This document shows positions 1 through 8,491 of a stretch of DNA of 64,000 nucleotides, in pieces. The notes below the pieces were generated by a model. It searched no databases. It was not told the origin of the DNA and was given only the letters and a program-made list of their open reading frames with translations. Both the position numbers and the translations under genes were made by a program. Positions within the stretch are counted from its first letter, which is position 1, and every line of letters starts with the position of its first letter. The stretch lies in contig NC_008825.1 of the NCBI RefSeq assembly GCF_000015725.1, positions 1,426,001 through 1,490,000 of the forward strand, in the 5' to 3' direction. This stretch comes from Methylibium petroleiphilum PM1. Its GTDB lineage: Bacteria > Pseudomonadota > Gammaproteobacteria > Burkholderiales > Burkholderiaceae_C.

Positions 1-1883
1 CGCTGATCCCGGCCAGCGCGCCGCGCAGCGAGGAGGGCGTCTGGGTCGCCCGCACCGCGCCGCGCGCCTTGCTGCTGCTCACCACGCACGCCGCCGGCGC
101 CGATCTCGACGGCCAGGCCGACACGGTGGCGCAGGTGGAGCGGGCCTTCGCGCCGCTGGCCGCGCAGGGGCTGACGCTTCAGCTCAGCGGCGCGCCGGTG
201 TTCGCGGTGCACAGCCGTGCGCAGATCGAGCAGGAGGCCATCCAGCTGGCCCTCGTCGGCAGCCTGGTGATGGGCGGCCTGCTGCTGCTGGCGTTCGCCT
301 CGCTGCCTGCACTGGCGGTGGCGCTGCTGCCGGTGGCGACCGGCATCGTCGCCGGCATCGCGGCGGTGAGTGTCGGCTTCGGCACGGTGCACGGTTTCAC
401 GCTGGCCTTCGGCAGCACGCTGATCGGCGAGGCGGTCGACTACGCGATCTACTACCTGATCCAGGCGCGCGGGGCCGCGGCACCCGGCGGCGGCTGGCAG
501 CGCTGGTTGAAGGACAACTGGCCCACGGTGCGGCTGGGCCTGCTCACGTCGGTGTGCGGCTTCGCGGCACTGGCGTTCTCGGGCTTTCCGGGTCTGGCGC
601 AGCTGGGGGTGTTCTCGATGGCCGGGCTCACCGGTGCCGCACTGGCGACTCGCTTCGTGCTGCCGGTGCTGGTGCCCGACGGCGCGGCCGGGCGAGGGCT
701 GCGTCAGTCGATGGGTCGCTGGGCCGGCGCCGTGCTGCGGCGGTTGCCGCGGCTGCGCGTGGCCTTCTTCCTGCTCGGCGCCGCGGCGTTGCTGTTGCTT
801 GCGACGCGCAGCGAGCCGCTGTGGCGCGGCAGCCTCTCTTCGCTCAGCCCGGTGCCGCCGGCGGCGCTGGCGCTGGCCGAGCAGCTGCGGGCCGATCTCG
901 GTGCCGACACGGCGCGCACGCTGGTGGTCGCCACCGGCGCCGATCCGCAGGCTGCCCTGCGGGCCGCCGAGGCGGCCGGCCAGCGGCTCGATGCGCTGGT
1001 GGCGCAGGGCCTGCTGGCCGGCTACGAATCGCCGGCCCGGCTGCTGCCGAGCGTGGCGACCCAGCGCGCACGCCAGGCCGCCTTGCCCGAGGCGGCCGAG
1101 TTGCGCGAACGGCTGCTGCAGGCCACCGCCGGCGGGCCGCTGAAACCGGCGCGGCTGGAGCCCTTCATTGCCGAGGTGCAGCAGGCCCGCGGCATGACGC
1201 CCGTCGAGCGCGCGGCGCTGGACGGCAACCCTCTGGCGTCGGCGGTCGACGCGCTGATGCTGCCGCGCCGCGACGGCGGCTGGTCGGCCCTGATCGCGCT
1301 GCAGCCGGGCCCGACCGAACTGGGCGCCGAGCGCCTGCGTGCCGCCTTGGAGGGGCTGGGCGGGCTCGAGGTGGTCGACATCGGGCTCGAGCTGAACAGC
1401 CTTTACGGCAGCTACCTGCAGGAGGCCTTCCTGCAGGCGTTGCTGGGTGCGGCTGCGGTGTTGCTGCTGCTGGCCCTCTCGCTGCGCTCGCTCCCGCGGC
1501 TGTTTGCGGTGTGCCTGCCACTCGCGCTGGCGGTGCTGCTCACGCTGGCCGGCCTGGCGCTGCTCGACGTGGCTCTGGGCATCCTGCACCTGGTCGGCCT
1601 GCTGCTGGTGGTGGCGGTGGGCTCGAACTACGCGCTGTTCTTCGACCAGATCCAGAACACTCCGGCGCACGATGCCGCGGCCGTGCCGGCGCTGGTCAGC
1701 GATGACACGCTGGCCTCGCTGCTGCTGGCCAACCTGACCACGGTGGCGTCGTTCGGGCTGATCGCGCTGTCGGACATCCCGGCGCTGTCGGCGATCGGCC
1801 GGGTGGTGGCGCCGGGGGCCCTGCTGGCCCTGTTGCTGGCGGCCGCCTGCTCACGGCCGCTGCGCCTGGAGCGTGCTGCCTGA
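1..1883 (+). CDS. MMPL-family exporter of aryl-polyene locus (5' truncated)
   Basis: Membrane exporter of the RND/MMPL superfamily. The frame is open from base 3, with no start in the window, so about the first 150 residues of a roughly 780-residue protein are missing. The visible 626 residues show a block of hydrophobic helices at about 78-230, a large soluble loop at about 270-480 and a second helix block from about 480 to the C terminus, the usual two-fold MMPL layout. Related exporters sit in aryl-polyene and xanthomonadin clusters and are thought to move the pigment or its lipid conjugate out of the inner membrane. The ketosynthase, dehydratase and reductase genes downstream on the same strand support that role here. 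The substrate is inferred, not shown. Confidence 0.85.
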   Translation, partial: LIPASAPRSEEGVWVARTAPRALLLLTTHAAGADLDGQADTVAQVERAFAPLAAQGLTLQLSGAPVFAVHSRAQIEQEAIQLALVGSLVMGGLLLLAFASLPALAVALLPVATGIVAGIAAVSVGFGTVHGFTLAFGSTLIGEAVDYAIYYLIQARGAAAPGGGWQRWLKDNWPTVRLGLLTSVCGFAALAFSGFPGLAQLGVFSMAGLTGAALATRFVLPVLVPDGAAGRGLRQSMGRWAGAVLRRLPRLRVAFFLLGAAALLLLATRSEPLWRGSLSSLSPVPPAALALAEQLRADLGADTARTLVVATGADPQAALRAAEAAGQRLDALVAQGLLAGYESPARLLPSVATQRARQAALPEAAELRERLLQATAGGPLKPARLEPFIAEVQQARGMTPVERAALDGNPLASAVDALMLPRRDGGWSALIALQPGPTELGAERLRAALEGLGGLEVVDIGLELNSLYGSYLQEAFLQALLGAAAVLLLLALSLRSLPRLFAVCLPLALAVLLTLAGLALLDVALGILHLVGLLLVVAVGSNYALFFDQIQNTPAHDAAAVPALVSDDTLASLLLANLTTVASFGLIALSDIPALSAIGRVVAPGALLALLLAAACSRPLRLERAA

Positions 1884-1978
1884 GCGCGGGTCCGGCGCGG
1901 CATTCCGGTCAGCCTGCTGTGGGAAAATTGACGCTTGCAGTAACCCGCCAGCGCCCCGCCACCGCGGCGGCTTTCCCC

Positions 1979-2821
1979 ATGTCCCACGCCTCCTCCTCGA
2001 GCGCTGCCTGGCCGATGCCGCCGCTGCTGCGCGCCAGCCTCGGCCTGCATGCGGTGGCGGCCGGCGCGGCGATCGCCTTGCCGGGGGCGGCTCCGTGGGC
2101 TTTCGGCAGCGTGCTGGCCAACCACGCGGCGCTCACCGCGGCCGGCCTGTGGCCGCGCAGCCGGCTGCTCGGCCCCAACGTCACGCGGCTGCCCGATGCC
2201 AGCGCCGCGCGCGGCGAGATCGCGCTGACCATCGACGACGGCCCGGACCCCGCGGTCACGCCCGCGGTGCTCGACCTGCTGGACCGGCACGGCGCGAAGG
2301 CGAGCTTCTTCTGCATCGCAGCGCGTGCCGCGACCCAGCCAGCGCTGACGCGCGAGATCCTTGCGCGTGGCCACTGCGTGCAGAACCACAGCCATGTGCA
2401 CCGCCACAACTTCGCGATGCTCGGGCCGCGCGGCTACACCGCCGAGCTGGAGAGGGCACAACAGGTGCTGGCCGACATCACCGGGCGCCGCCCGCACTGC
2501 TTCCGCGCGCCGGCGGGCCTGCGCAACCCCTTCCTCGACCCAGTGCTGCACCGGCTCGGCCTGCACCTCGTGAGCTGGACCCGGCGCGGCTTCGACACCC
2601 GCGAGCGCGCACCGCAGCGTGTGCTCGAGCGGCTGACGCGCGACCTCGCTGCCGGCGATATCCTGCTGCTGCACGACGGCCATGCGGCGACGACGGCGGC
2701 CGGCCGGCCGGTGCTGCTGGAGGTGCTGCCGCCACTGCTGGAGCGCTGCCGTGCCGCTGGGCTGCGTGGCGTGACGCTGACGGCCGCACTGCCGCCGCGC
2801 CGGACGGCGAGCGACGCATGA
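1979..2821 (+). CDS. NodB-fold polysaccharide deacetylase-like protein
   Basis: 280-residue protein with the carbohydrate esterase 4 (NodB homology) fold. Motif 1 is TIDDGPDP at about residues 84-91 with the catalytic and metal-binding Asp pair; motif 2 is HSHVH at about 137-141 with the two metal-ligand His residues; a late motif LLLHDG follows near 228. The N-terminal 60 residues are hydrophobic and may anchor it to the membrane. It lies 95 bases after the exporter and overlaps the next gene by ATGA, so it belongs to the pigment operon. An upstream GTG at 1919 would add 20 residues; 1979 is preferred because the extension is not hydrophobic and no ribosome site favours it. Deacylation of the glycolipid anchor is possible but unproven. 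Confidence 0.8.
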   Translation: MSHASSSSAAWPMPPLLRASLGLHAVAAGAAIALPGAAPWAFGSVLANHAALTAAGLWPRSRLLGPNVTRLPDASAARGEIALTIDDGPDPAVTPAVLDLLDRHGAKASFFCIAARAATQPALTREILARGHCVQNHSHVHRHNFAMLGPRGYTAELERAQQVLADITGRRPHCFRAPAGLRNPFLDPVLHRLGLHLVSWTRRGFDTRERAPQRVLERLTRDLAAGDILLLHDGHAATTAAGRPVLLEVLPPLLERCRAAGLRGVTLTAALPPRRTASDA

Positions 2822-4002
2822 AGCCGTTGGCAGTCACCGACCACACGCTCGCCAGTGCGCTGGGCGTCGGCCGCGCGGCCACGCTCGCCGCACTGCGTGA
2901 CGGCCGCAGTGGCCTGGCGCGCAAGACCTTCGAGACCGCGGCCCTCGACACCTGGATCGGCGAAGTGGAGGGCGTCGACGCGCAGGCGCTGCCGCCGGCG
3001 CTGGCCGACTTCGACTGTCGCAACAACCGGCTGGCCTGGCTCGGTCTGCAGGCCGACGGTTTCGCCGCCAGCGTGGCGCGGGCGCGCGCGCGCTTCGGGC
3101 CGCGCCGCATCGGCGTGTTCCTCGGCACCAGCACCTCGGGCATCCTGCAGACCGAGCTGGCTTACCGCCGCCGCGATCCAGCGACCGGCGCGCTGCCGGC
3201 CGACTTCCGCTACGCGCAGACGCACAACACCTACTCGGTGGTCGACTTCACGCGCCGCGTGCTCGATCTGGAGGGGCCGTCCTGCGCCGTGTCGACCGCC
3301 TGCTCCTCGAGTGCCAAGGTGTTCGGCCACGCCGCTCGCCTGATCGAGCTGGGCGTGATCGACGCGGCCGTGGTCGGCGGGGTCGACAGCCTCTGCCTCA
3401 CCACGCTGTACGGCTTCAACTCGCTGGAGCTGCTGTCGGACGACATCTGCCGGCCCTGGGACGCGCAGCGCCACGGCCTGTCGCTCGGCGAGGCTGCGGC
3501 CTTCGCGCTGCTGGAGCGCGATGCTGACACACCGCAGGCCTGGTTGCGCGGCGTCGGCGAGAGCAGCGACGGTTTCCACATGAGCAGCCCGCATCCGCAG
3601 GGCGCCGGTGCGGCCGAGGCCATGCAGGCAGCGCTCGCCCAGGCTGGCGTGGCGCCGGGCGAGATCGACTACCTCAACCTGCACGGCACCGCGACGCCCA
3701 ACAACGACAGTGCCGAGGACCTGGCCGTGTGCACGGTATTCGGCGACCGGCTGCCCTGCAGCTCGACCAAGGGCGCCACCGGGCACACGCTCGGCGCGGC
3801 CGGCGGCGTGGAGGCGGCGATCGCGATGCTGGCACTGCAGCACGGCCTGATGCCGGGCGGCCTGAACCGGCGCACGCCCGACGCGGCGTTGCGCAGCCGC
3901 TACCTCGACGCCAACGTCGAGGCACGCCTCCGCCTGGTGGCGAGCAATTCCTTCGGCTTCGGCGGGTCCAACGCCTGCCTCGTCTTCGGGGCCGCCGCAT
4001 GA
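2818..4002 (+). CDS. Beta-ketoacyl-ACP synthase (FabF-like, aryl-polyene type)
   Basis: 394-residue condensing enzyme that would elongate the aryl-primed chain with malonyl-ACP units. The complete Cys-His-His set is visible: Cys162 in STACSSSAK, His289 in HGTATPNND and His323 in GATGHTLG. The glycine-rich C-terminal motif NSFGFGGSN is present. Size fits FabF. It starts inside the stop codon of the deacetylase gene (ATGA) and its own stop overlaps the start of the partner ketosynthase in the same way, which implies translational coupling. The pairing with a shorter KS-like protein, a hot-dog dehydratase and a FabG is the core set of aryl-polyene synthases. Confidence 0.92.
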   Translation: MKPLAVTDHTLASALGVGRAATLAALRDGRSGLARKTFETAALDTWIGEVEGVDAQALPPALADFDCRNNRLAWLGLQADGFAASVARARARFGPRRIGVFLGTSTSGILQTELAYRRRDPATGALPADFRYAQTHNTYSVVDFTRRVLDLEGPSCAVSTACSSSAKVFGHAARLIELGVIDAAVVGGVDSLCLTTLYGFNSLELLSDDICRPWDAQRHGLSLGEAAAFALLERDADTPQAWLRGVGESSDGFHMSSPHPQGAGAAEAMQAALAQAGVAPGEIDYLNLHGTATPNNDSAEDLAVCTVFGDRLPCSSTKGATGHTLGAAGGVEAAIAMLALQHGLMPGGLNRRTPDAALRSRYLDANVEARLRLVASNSFGFGGSNACLVFGAAA

Positions 4003-4796
4003 GCGTTGCGCTGAGCGTGAGCGTGCGCGGCATCGGCTTGCTGGGACCGGGCCTGGCCGATTGGAGCGGAGGGCAGCCACTGCTGCGCGAGCCGTCCTCC
4101 TGGGTCTTCCGGCCCACCGTGCTGACCGCGCCGGCCCGGCTGCCGCCGGCCGAGCGCCGCCGCGCCGGCGACGTCGTGAAGCTGTCGATCGCCGTGGCCG
4201 ACCAGGCCTGCACCGAGGCCGGCGCCGACACCCAGCATCTGGCGACGGTGTTCACCGCATCGAGCGGCGACGCTGCCAACTGCAACGCGCTGTGCGAAGC
4301 GCTGGCGACGCCGCAGCGCGCCATCTCGCCCACGCGCTTTACCAACTCGGTGCACAACGCGGTGGCGGGCTACTGGCACATCGCCACCACCAGCCGCGCG
4401 CCGTCGACCAGCCTGTGTGCCCACGACGGCAGCTTCGGTGCCGGCTTGCTGGAGGCGATGGCGCAGTGCGTGAGCGCACGCCGCCCGGTGCTGCTGGTGG
4501 CGGCCGATGCGCCTTACCCGGAGCCGCTGCACAGCGTGCGGCCGCTGTCGGCCGCCTTCGGCGTGGCCTTGCTGCTCGATGTCGGTCCGGACGACGCACC
4601 GATGCTGACGCTGCGCAGCGACGAGACCGAGGCCCCTGCGAGCGACTGCGGCGATGCCGCACTCGATGCGCTGCGCCTCGGCGTGCCGGCCGCTCGCAGC
4701 CTGCCGCTGCTGCGCGCGCTGGCCGGCCGTGCGCCGGCTTCGCTGCGCATCGAGGGACTGAAGGGCTTCACGGTCGAGGTCCGGCACCATGCGTAA
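3999..4796 (+). CDS. Ketosynthase-like chain-length-factor partner
   Basis: 265-residue protein resembling the N-terminal part of beta-ketoacyl synthases (beta-ketoacyl synthase N-like family). It is much shorter than the catalytic KS. A Cys remains in TSLCAHDG near residue 140, but I cannot find the two active-site His motifs, so it is probably non-catalytic and pairs with the 2818-4002 enzyme as a chain-length factor. Such KS/CLF heterodimers are known in aryl-polyene synthases. It overlaps the KS gene by 4 bases and the dehydratase gene by 8 bases. Confidence 0.8.
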   Translation: MSVALSVSVRGIGLLGPGLADWSGGQPLLREPSSWVFRPTVLTAPARLPPAERRRAGDVVKLSIAVADQACTEAGADTQHLATVFTASSGDAANCNALCEALATPQRAISPTRFTNSVHNAVAGYWHIATTSRAPSTSLCAHDGSFGAGLLEAMAQCVSARRPVLLVAADAPYPEPLHSVRPLSAAFGVALLLDVGPDDAPMLTLRSDETEAPASDCGDAALDALRLGVPAARSLPLLRALAGRAPASLRIEGLKGFTVEVRHHA

Positions 4797-5304
4797 GTCC
4801 TTCCCGGCCGCCGCCCCGGCCACGCTGGATCGCGCCGGCATCGCGCTGCGCATCCCGCACCAGGGGCGAATGTGCCTGCTCGACCGTCTGCTGTCGTGGT
4901 CGCCGGAGCAGATCCACTGCGCCGCCGAGAACCACAGCGAACCCGACCATCCGCTGCGCAGCGCGAGCGGCCTGCTGTCGCCGTGTGCGATCGAGTACGC
5001 CGCGCAGGCCATGGCCCTGCACGGCGCGTTGCGCGCGCCGCCCGAGGCCGGCCCGCGGCCCGGGTACCTGGCAAGCGTGCGCGACGTGCGGCTGGCAGTG
5101 GCGCGGCTGGATGGCGTGGCCGGGCCGCTGCAGGTGCGCGCCGAGCGTCTGGCCGGTGAGGATCGGCAGGTGATGTACCGCTTCGAGCTCAGCGACGGGC
5201 ACGGTCGACGGTTGGTCGACGGGCGCGCGACCGTGGTGCTCGACACGCCGCTCGCGAGGCAGCCCGCCATGCAGGACCTGCCGTCACCGAGGAGCGAGCC
5301 ATGA
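4789..5304 (+). CDS. 3-hydroxyacyl-ACP dehydratase, hot-dog fold (ApeP/XanG-like)
   Basis: 171-residue hot-dog protein. The N-terminal IPHQGRMCLLD motif around His24 matches the catalytic helix region of FabZ/FabA-like dehydratases in aryl-polyene clusters; a Cys-Ile-Glu-Tyr segment near residue 66 corresponds to the second active-site region. It would remove water from the 3-hydroxyacyl intermediate so that the conjugated double bonds build up. The start lies 8 bases inside the upstream gene and the stop overlaps the fabG-like start by ATGA, consistent with coupled expression. Confidence 0.82.
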   Translation: MRKSFPAAAPATLDRAGIALRIPHQGRMCLLDRLLSWSPEQIHCAAENHSEPDHPLRSASGLLSPCAIEYAAQAMALHGALRAPPEAGPRPGYLASVRDVRLAVARLDGVAGPLQVRAERLAGEDRQVMYRFELSDGHGRRLVDGRATVVLDTPLARQPAMQDLPSPRSEP

Positions 5305-6032
5305 GCCTGGACCACAAGCGTGCGCTCGTCACCGGCGCCAGCGGCGCGCTCGGTGCCGCGATCGCCCGGCGGCTGGCGCGCGACGGTGCGTCGCTGCTGC
5401 TGCACGCCAACGCTCGGCCGCAGGCGGTGGAAGCGCTGGCCGAGGCGATCCGCGCCGACGGCGGCCAGGCGCAATGCTGCGTGTTCGACCTGACCGACGC
5501 CGACGCCTCGCGTGCGGCCTGCGAGCGCCTGCTCGAGGCCGGGCCGGTGCAGGTGATCGTCAACAACGCCGGCGTGCACGATGACGCGGTGTTCCCCGGC
5601 ATGCGCGCCGAGCAGTGGCACCGCGTGATCGACGTGTCGCTGCACGGTTTCTTCCACGTGACCCAGCCGCTGCTGCTGCCGATGCTGCGCACCCGCTGGG
5701 GCCGGGTGATCAACATCTCCTCGGTCGCGGCGCTGGCCGGCAACCGCGGCCAGGTGAACTACGCGGCGGCCAAGGGCGCGCTCAACAGCGCGACCAAGGC
5801 TCTGTCGCTGGAGGTCGCGAGCCGGGGCGTCACCGTCAATGCCATCGCGCCCGGCATCATCGCCTCGCCGATGGCCGATGCCGCCTTCGACGCCGCGACC
5901 ATCGCGCAGCTGGTGCCGTGCAAGCGTGCCGGCACGCCCGAGGAAGTGGCCGACCTGGCCGGCTTCCTCGCCAGCGCCGCGGCGGGCTACATCACCGGCC
6001 AGATCATCTCGATCAACGGCGGCATGCTGTGA
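5301..6032 (+). CDS. 3-ketoacyl-ACP reductase (FabG-like, SDR family)
   Basis: 243-residue short-chain dehydrogenase. The cofactor motif TGASGALG lies at residues 11-18, NNAG at 88-91, and the catalytic Ser140/Ser141, Tyr154 and Lys158 (YAAAK) are all present. It ends in a typical FabG-like ING-G C terminus. It would reduce the 3-ketoacyl-ACP made by the KS/CLF pair. It is the last gene of the plus-strand pigment operon and faces the glycosyltransferase gene of the other operon across 112 bases in which I see no clear terminator. It is likely dedicated to the polyene rather than to housekeeping lipid synthesis, judged from context. Confidence 0.9.
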   Translation: MSLDHKRALVTGASGALGAAIARRLARDGASLLLHANARPQAVEALAEAIRADGGQAQCCVFDLTDADASRAACERLLEAGPVQVIVNNAGVHDDAVFPGMRAEQWHRVIDVSLHGFFHVTQPLLLPMLRTRWGRVINISSVAALAGNRGQVNYAAAKGALNSATKALSLEVASRGVTVNAIAPGIIASPMADAAFDAATIAQLVPCKRAGTPEEVADLAGFLASAAAGYITGQIISINGGML

Positions 6033-6144
6033 GCGTCGGTTGCAGCTGACCGTCGAGTCGCTCTGACACTGCCCGGCGCGCTGCAGATCGAATGCCTTCC
6101 CAAGTCGTGCTGGTCAGCAGCACTCACTCAGCAGGCGACCGCTG

Positions 6145-6918
6145 TCAAGCCTGGAACGGCGGCTGTCGCCGCAGCCGGCGCAGTAGGAGTACGGGCAGGC
6201 GCAACAGGAACTCCAGCATCAGCCGCGTGTGCATCCAGGCCAGCAGCAGGTTGTCGCGGCCGTAGCGGAAGTGCGAGACGCCGCCTTCCTCGGGGCGCAG
6301 GTACTTCACCGGTGCGTCGCGGTTGATCGGCTTGATGCCGCGCCAGGCGAGGCGCACCACCGCTTCGGTGTCGAAATCGAAGCGGCGCATCCAGGGCTGG
6401 CGCGCCATCACCGCGGCGAGCGCGGCGACCGGGTAGACGCGAAAGCCGTACAGCGAGTCGGCCACGCCGGCACCCAGGGTCTCGAGGTTGGTCCAGGCGT
6501 TGGAGACACGCCGGCCGCGCACCCGCAACAGCGGCGCGCTGGCATCGAACACCGGGCGGCCGAGGATCATCGCGTCGGGCCGGGCGAGCGAGGCGCGCAT
6601 GAACTCCGGAATCAGGCCCGCCGGGTGCTGGCCATCGGCGTCCATCGTCAGTGCATGGGTGTAGCCGGCGGCCTGCGCGGCCTGCAGGCCGTGCAGCACC
6701 GCCGCGCCCTTGCCCTGGTTGACGGGCAGCAGCAGCACGTGCAGCCCCTCGTCGCCGACGGCCAAGCGCTGAACCTCCGTGCCGCTGCCGTCGGTGCTGC
6801 CATCGATCACCACCCACACCGGGTTCCACTGCGCACGCGCCTCGCGCACCGTGTCGCAGAGCTTGCGCCCGGTGTCGAAGCTGGGGATCAGCACCAGGTG
6901 CGTGGTCGACGGCGTCAT
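6145..6918 (-). CDS. Family 2 glycosyltransferase
   Basis: 257-residue inverting GT-A glycosyltransferase. The N-terminal strand reaches the IPSFDTG nucleotide-binding turn, and the DxD metal motif is Asp93-Ala-Asp95 in TMDADGQHP. The C-terminal 30 residues are hydrophobic and Arg-rich and probably lie on the inner membrane. It is the last gene of the minus-strand operon and overlaps the acyltransferase gene by 4 bases. A glycosyltransferase plus acyltransferase pair is common in aryl-polyene loci and is thought to build the lipid carrier to which the pigment is esterified. Acceptor and sugar donor cannot be read from the sequence. Confidence 0.88.
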   Translation of the reverse strand: MTPSTTHLVLIPSFDTGRKLCDTVREARAQWNPVWVVIDGSTDGSGTEVQRLAVGDEGLHVLLLPVNQGKGAAVLHGLQAAQAAGYTHALTMDADGQHPAGLIPEFMRASLARPDAMILGRPVFDASAPLLRVRGRRVSNAWTNLETLGAGVADSLYGFRVYPVAALAAVMARQPWMRRFDFDTEAVVRLAWRGIKPINRDAPVKYLRPEEGGVSHFRYGRDNLLLAWMHTRLMLEFLLRLPVLLLRRLRRQPPFQA

Positions 6919-7661
6919 GCGGTGGGCCCGGACGGCTTCACGCCGGCAGCGAAGTAGGCTTCGAGCTGTGCGAGCAGCGCATCGGTGTCCTCCTGCGGCG
7001 CGAAGCGCTCGCCCAGCCGGACCGAGAAGCGGATCGGCAGCGGCGGCAACTTCCAGATCGGCCAGCCCTTTCCGAGGTAGGGCGACTCGGTGTCGATGAA
7101 GACCGTCTGGATCGGTGCCCCGGCGAGCTTGGCGATCAGCGTCACGCCGGGCCGGAACGGGTTGACCGGATGCCGCGTCGTGCGCGTGCCTTCGGGAAAC
7201 AGCACCAGTTGGCCGCCGTGCTGCAGGTCCTGCACCGCGAGGCGGATCATGCCGCGCGGCGAGTCGTTGCGGATGTAGCGCGCCAAGCGTGCGCCCGCAC
7301 CGAGGAAGGGGTTGCGCATCAGTCCGGCCTTCATGATGCAGGCGCTCCTGGGCAGGCGGGCCACCAGCATCAGCGCGTCGAGCAGGCTGGGGTGGTTGGC
7401 GACGACGATCAGCCGTGGCTCGTCCTTGAACGCATCAAGAGCGTTCGCATCGAGCTTGATCATGCCGCTGGCCGAAGCCAGCAACCAGTAGAGTCGGTAA
7501 CCGTAGGCGATGCCGGCGCGACCGACGACCAGGCCGCGATCGCGCGGCAGCAGCGGGTAGAGCAGCAGCGCGGTCAGGTTCCAGATCGTCGACATCACGC
7601 CGAGCAGCAGCAGCAGCGCGAGCAGGGCCAGGCTCAGGGGAAGGGCGAACAGGCGCTTCAT
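6915..7661 (-). CDS. Lysophospholipid-type acyltransferase (PlsC family)
   Basis: 248-residue membrane acyltransferase. An N-terminal hydrophobic helix (residues 5-37) is followed by the PlsC-type HX4D motif, His90 to Asp95 in NHPSLLDA, and by the substrate-binding FPEGTR motif at 155-160. It overlaps the outer-membrane protein gene upstream (start 7661, stop of that gene at 7658) and the glycosyltransferase downstream, so the three are coupled. In an aryl-polyene locus this enzyme could transfer the polyene or a fatty acyl group onto a glycolipid. That role is inferred from the neighbours. Confidence 0.88.
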   Translation of the reverse strand: MKRLFALPLSLALLALLLLLGVMSTIWNLTALLLYPLLPRDRGLVVGRAGIAYGYRLYWLLASASGMIKLDANALDAFKDEPRLIVVANHPSLLDALMLVARLPRSACIMKAGLMRNPFLGAGARLARYIRNDSPRGMIRLAVQDLQHGGQLVLFPEGTRTTRHPVNPFRPGVTLIAKLAGAPIQTVFIDTESPYLGKGWPIWKLPPLPIRFSVRLGERFAPQEDTDALLAQLEAYFAAGVKPSGPTA

Positions 7662-8491
7662 CGATCGGAGGATACGGTCTCGGACGAGGTCGCGAAGACC
7701 CAGCTGAACACGATGCCGAACGAGAGGTTGTCTCGCTGGCGTACCAGCGGGCTGTCGGCGAAGCGTGCGCCGTGCAGCGTGTCGTGGCGGACGAACAGTC
7801 CGGCCCAGGTGCGCTCGAAGCGCCGCGACAGCGTCGCGGTGGCCTGGGCCCCTGCATAGCCGCCGGGGCTGCGGTAGGCCGGTCGATCGGCGGTGGCGTC
7901 GGCCGTCGGCACGTCGTAGAAGTAAGCGTTGAAGCGGCGGCTGCCGAACACCGGACCGCTCATCAGTCCGAGGTTCCAACCGGAGCTGCCGACGTTCTCG
8001 ACATCGAGGCCGAGATTCGGCGTGGCGGTCCAGCCGATCCCGCGTGCGCGTGACTCTAGCGTCAGCGCCGCGCGCACGGGCGCTCGCAACTGCAGGGTCC
8101 AACCGGTGCCGCGGGCGGCGGTCCAGTTCAGGTTGGGTCCGAACTCGAGCGTCGGCGCGAGATCGCTCATGCCCCGGCGCGCGTCGTTGTCCTCGCTGCG
8201 CGTCGGCGCGGTGGCGGCGAGGCTCAGGTCGAAGTCGAGCCGGTCCGACTCGAACAGCACGGCGCGTGCACCGTCCCGGTCGGCCTTGAAGATCTTCCCG
8301 CGGTACACGGCGTAGGGCACTGGCAGCAGCCAGTCGTGCGACTGGTTCGCTCCGCGGTAGTGCGGCAGGCGCAGGCCTGCCACACCGAGTCCCAGTTCCC
8401 ACAGCGGTCTTTGCGCCTGGGCCGCCACCGGCAGCGAGGCGGTGCAGGCCAGCAGCGAGGCGATGCAGGCGTTCCCGGCCAGCCGCCTCAC
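7658..8491 (-). CDS. MipA/OmpV-family outer-membrane protein
   Basis: 277-residue predicted outer-membrane beta-barrel. The N terminus has a signal peptide with cleavage after AAQAQ near residue 27, and the mature part alternates short amphipathic strands ending in an aromatic C terminus (SFGIVFSWVF), as in MipA/OmpV proteins. A GTG at 8491 is chosen as start: it overlaps the chorismatase stop by GTGA and begins directly at the signal peptide, while the upstream ATG at 8554 would add an Arg-rich stretch and a long overlap. Its place between the chorismatase and acyltransferase genes suggests a role in placing or retaining the pigment in the outer membrane. Confidence 0.8.
   Translation of the reverse strand: MRRLAGNACIASLLACTASLPVAAQAQRPLWELGLGVAGLRLPHYRGANQSHDWLLPVPYAVYRGKIFKADRDGARAVLFESDRLDFDLSLAATAPTRSEDNDARRGMSDLAPTLEFGPNLNWTAARGTGWTLQLRAPVRAALTLESRARGIGWTATPNLGLDVENVGSSGWNLGLMSGPVFGSRRFNAYFYDVPTADATADRPAYRSPGGYAGAQATATLSRRFERTWAGLFVRHDTLHGARFADSPLVRQRDNLSFGIVFSWVFATSSETVSSDR

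Noticed and set aside
6033..6144. Terminator between the two convergent pigment operons
   Set aside because: No convincing stem-loop with T-run was found in these 112 bases.
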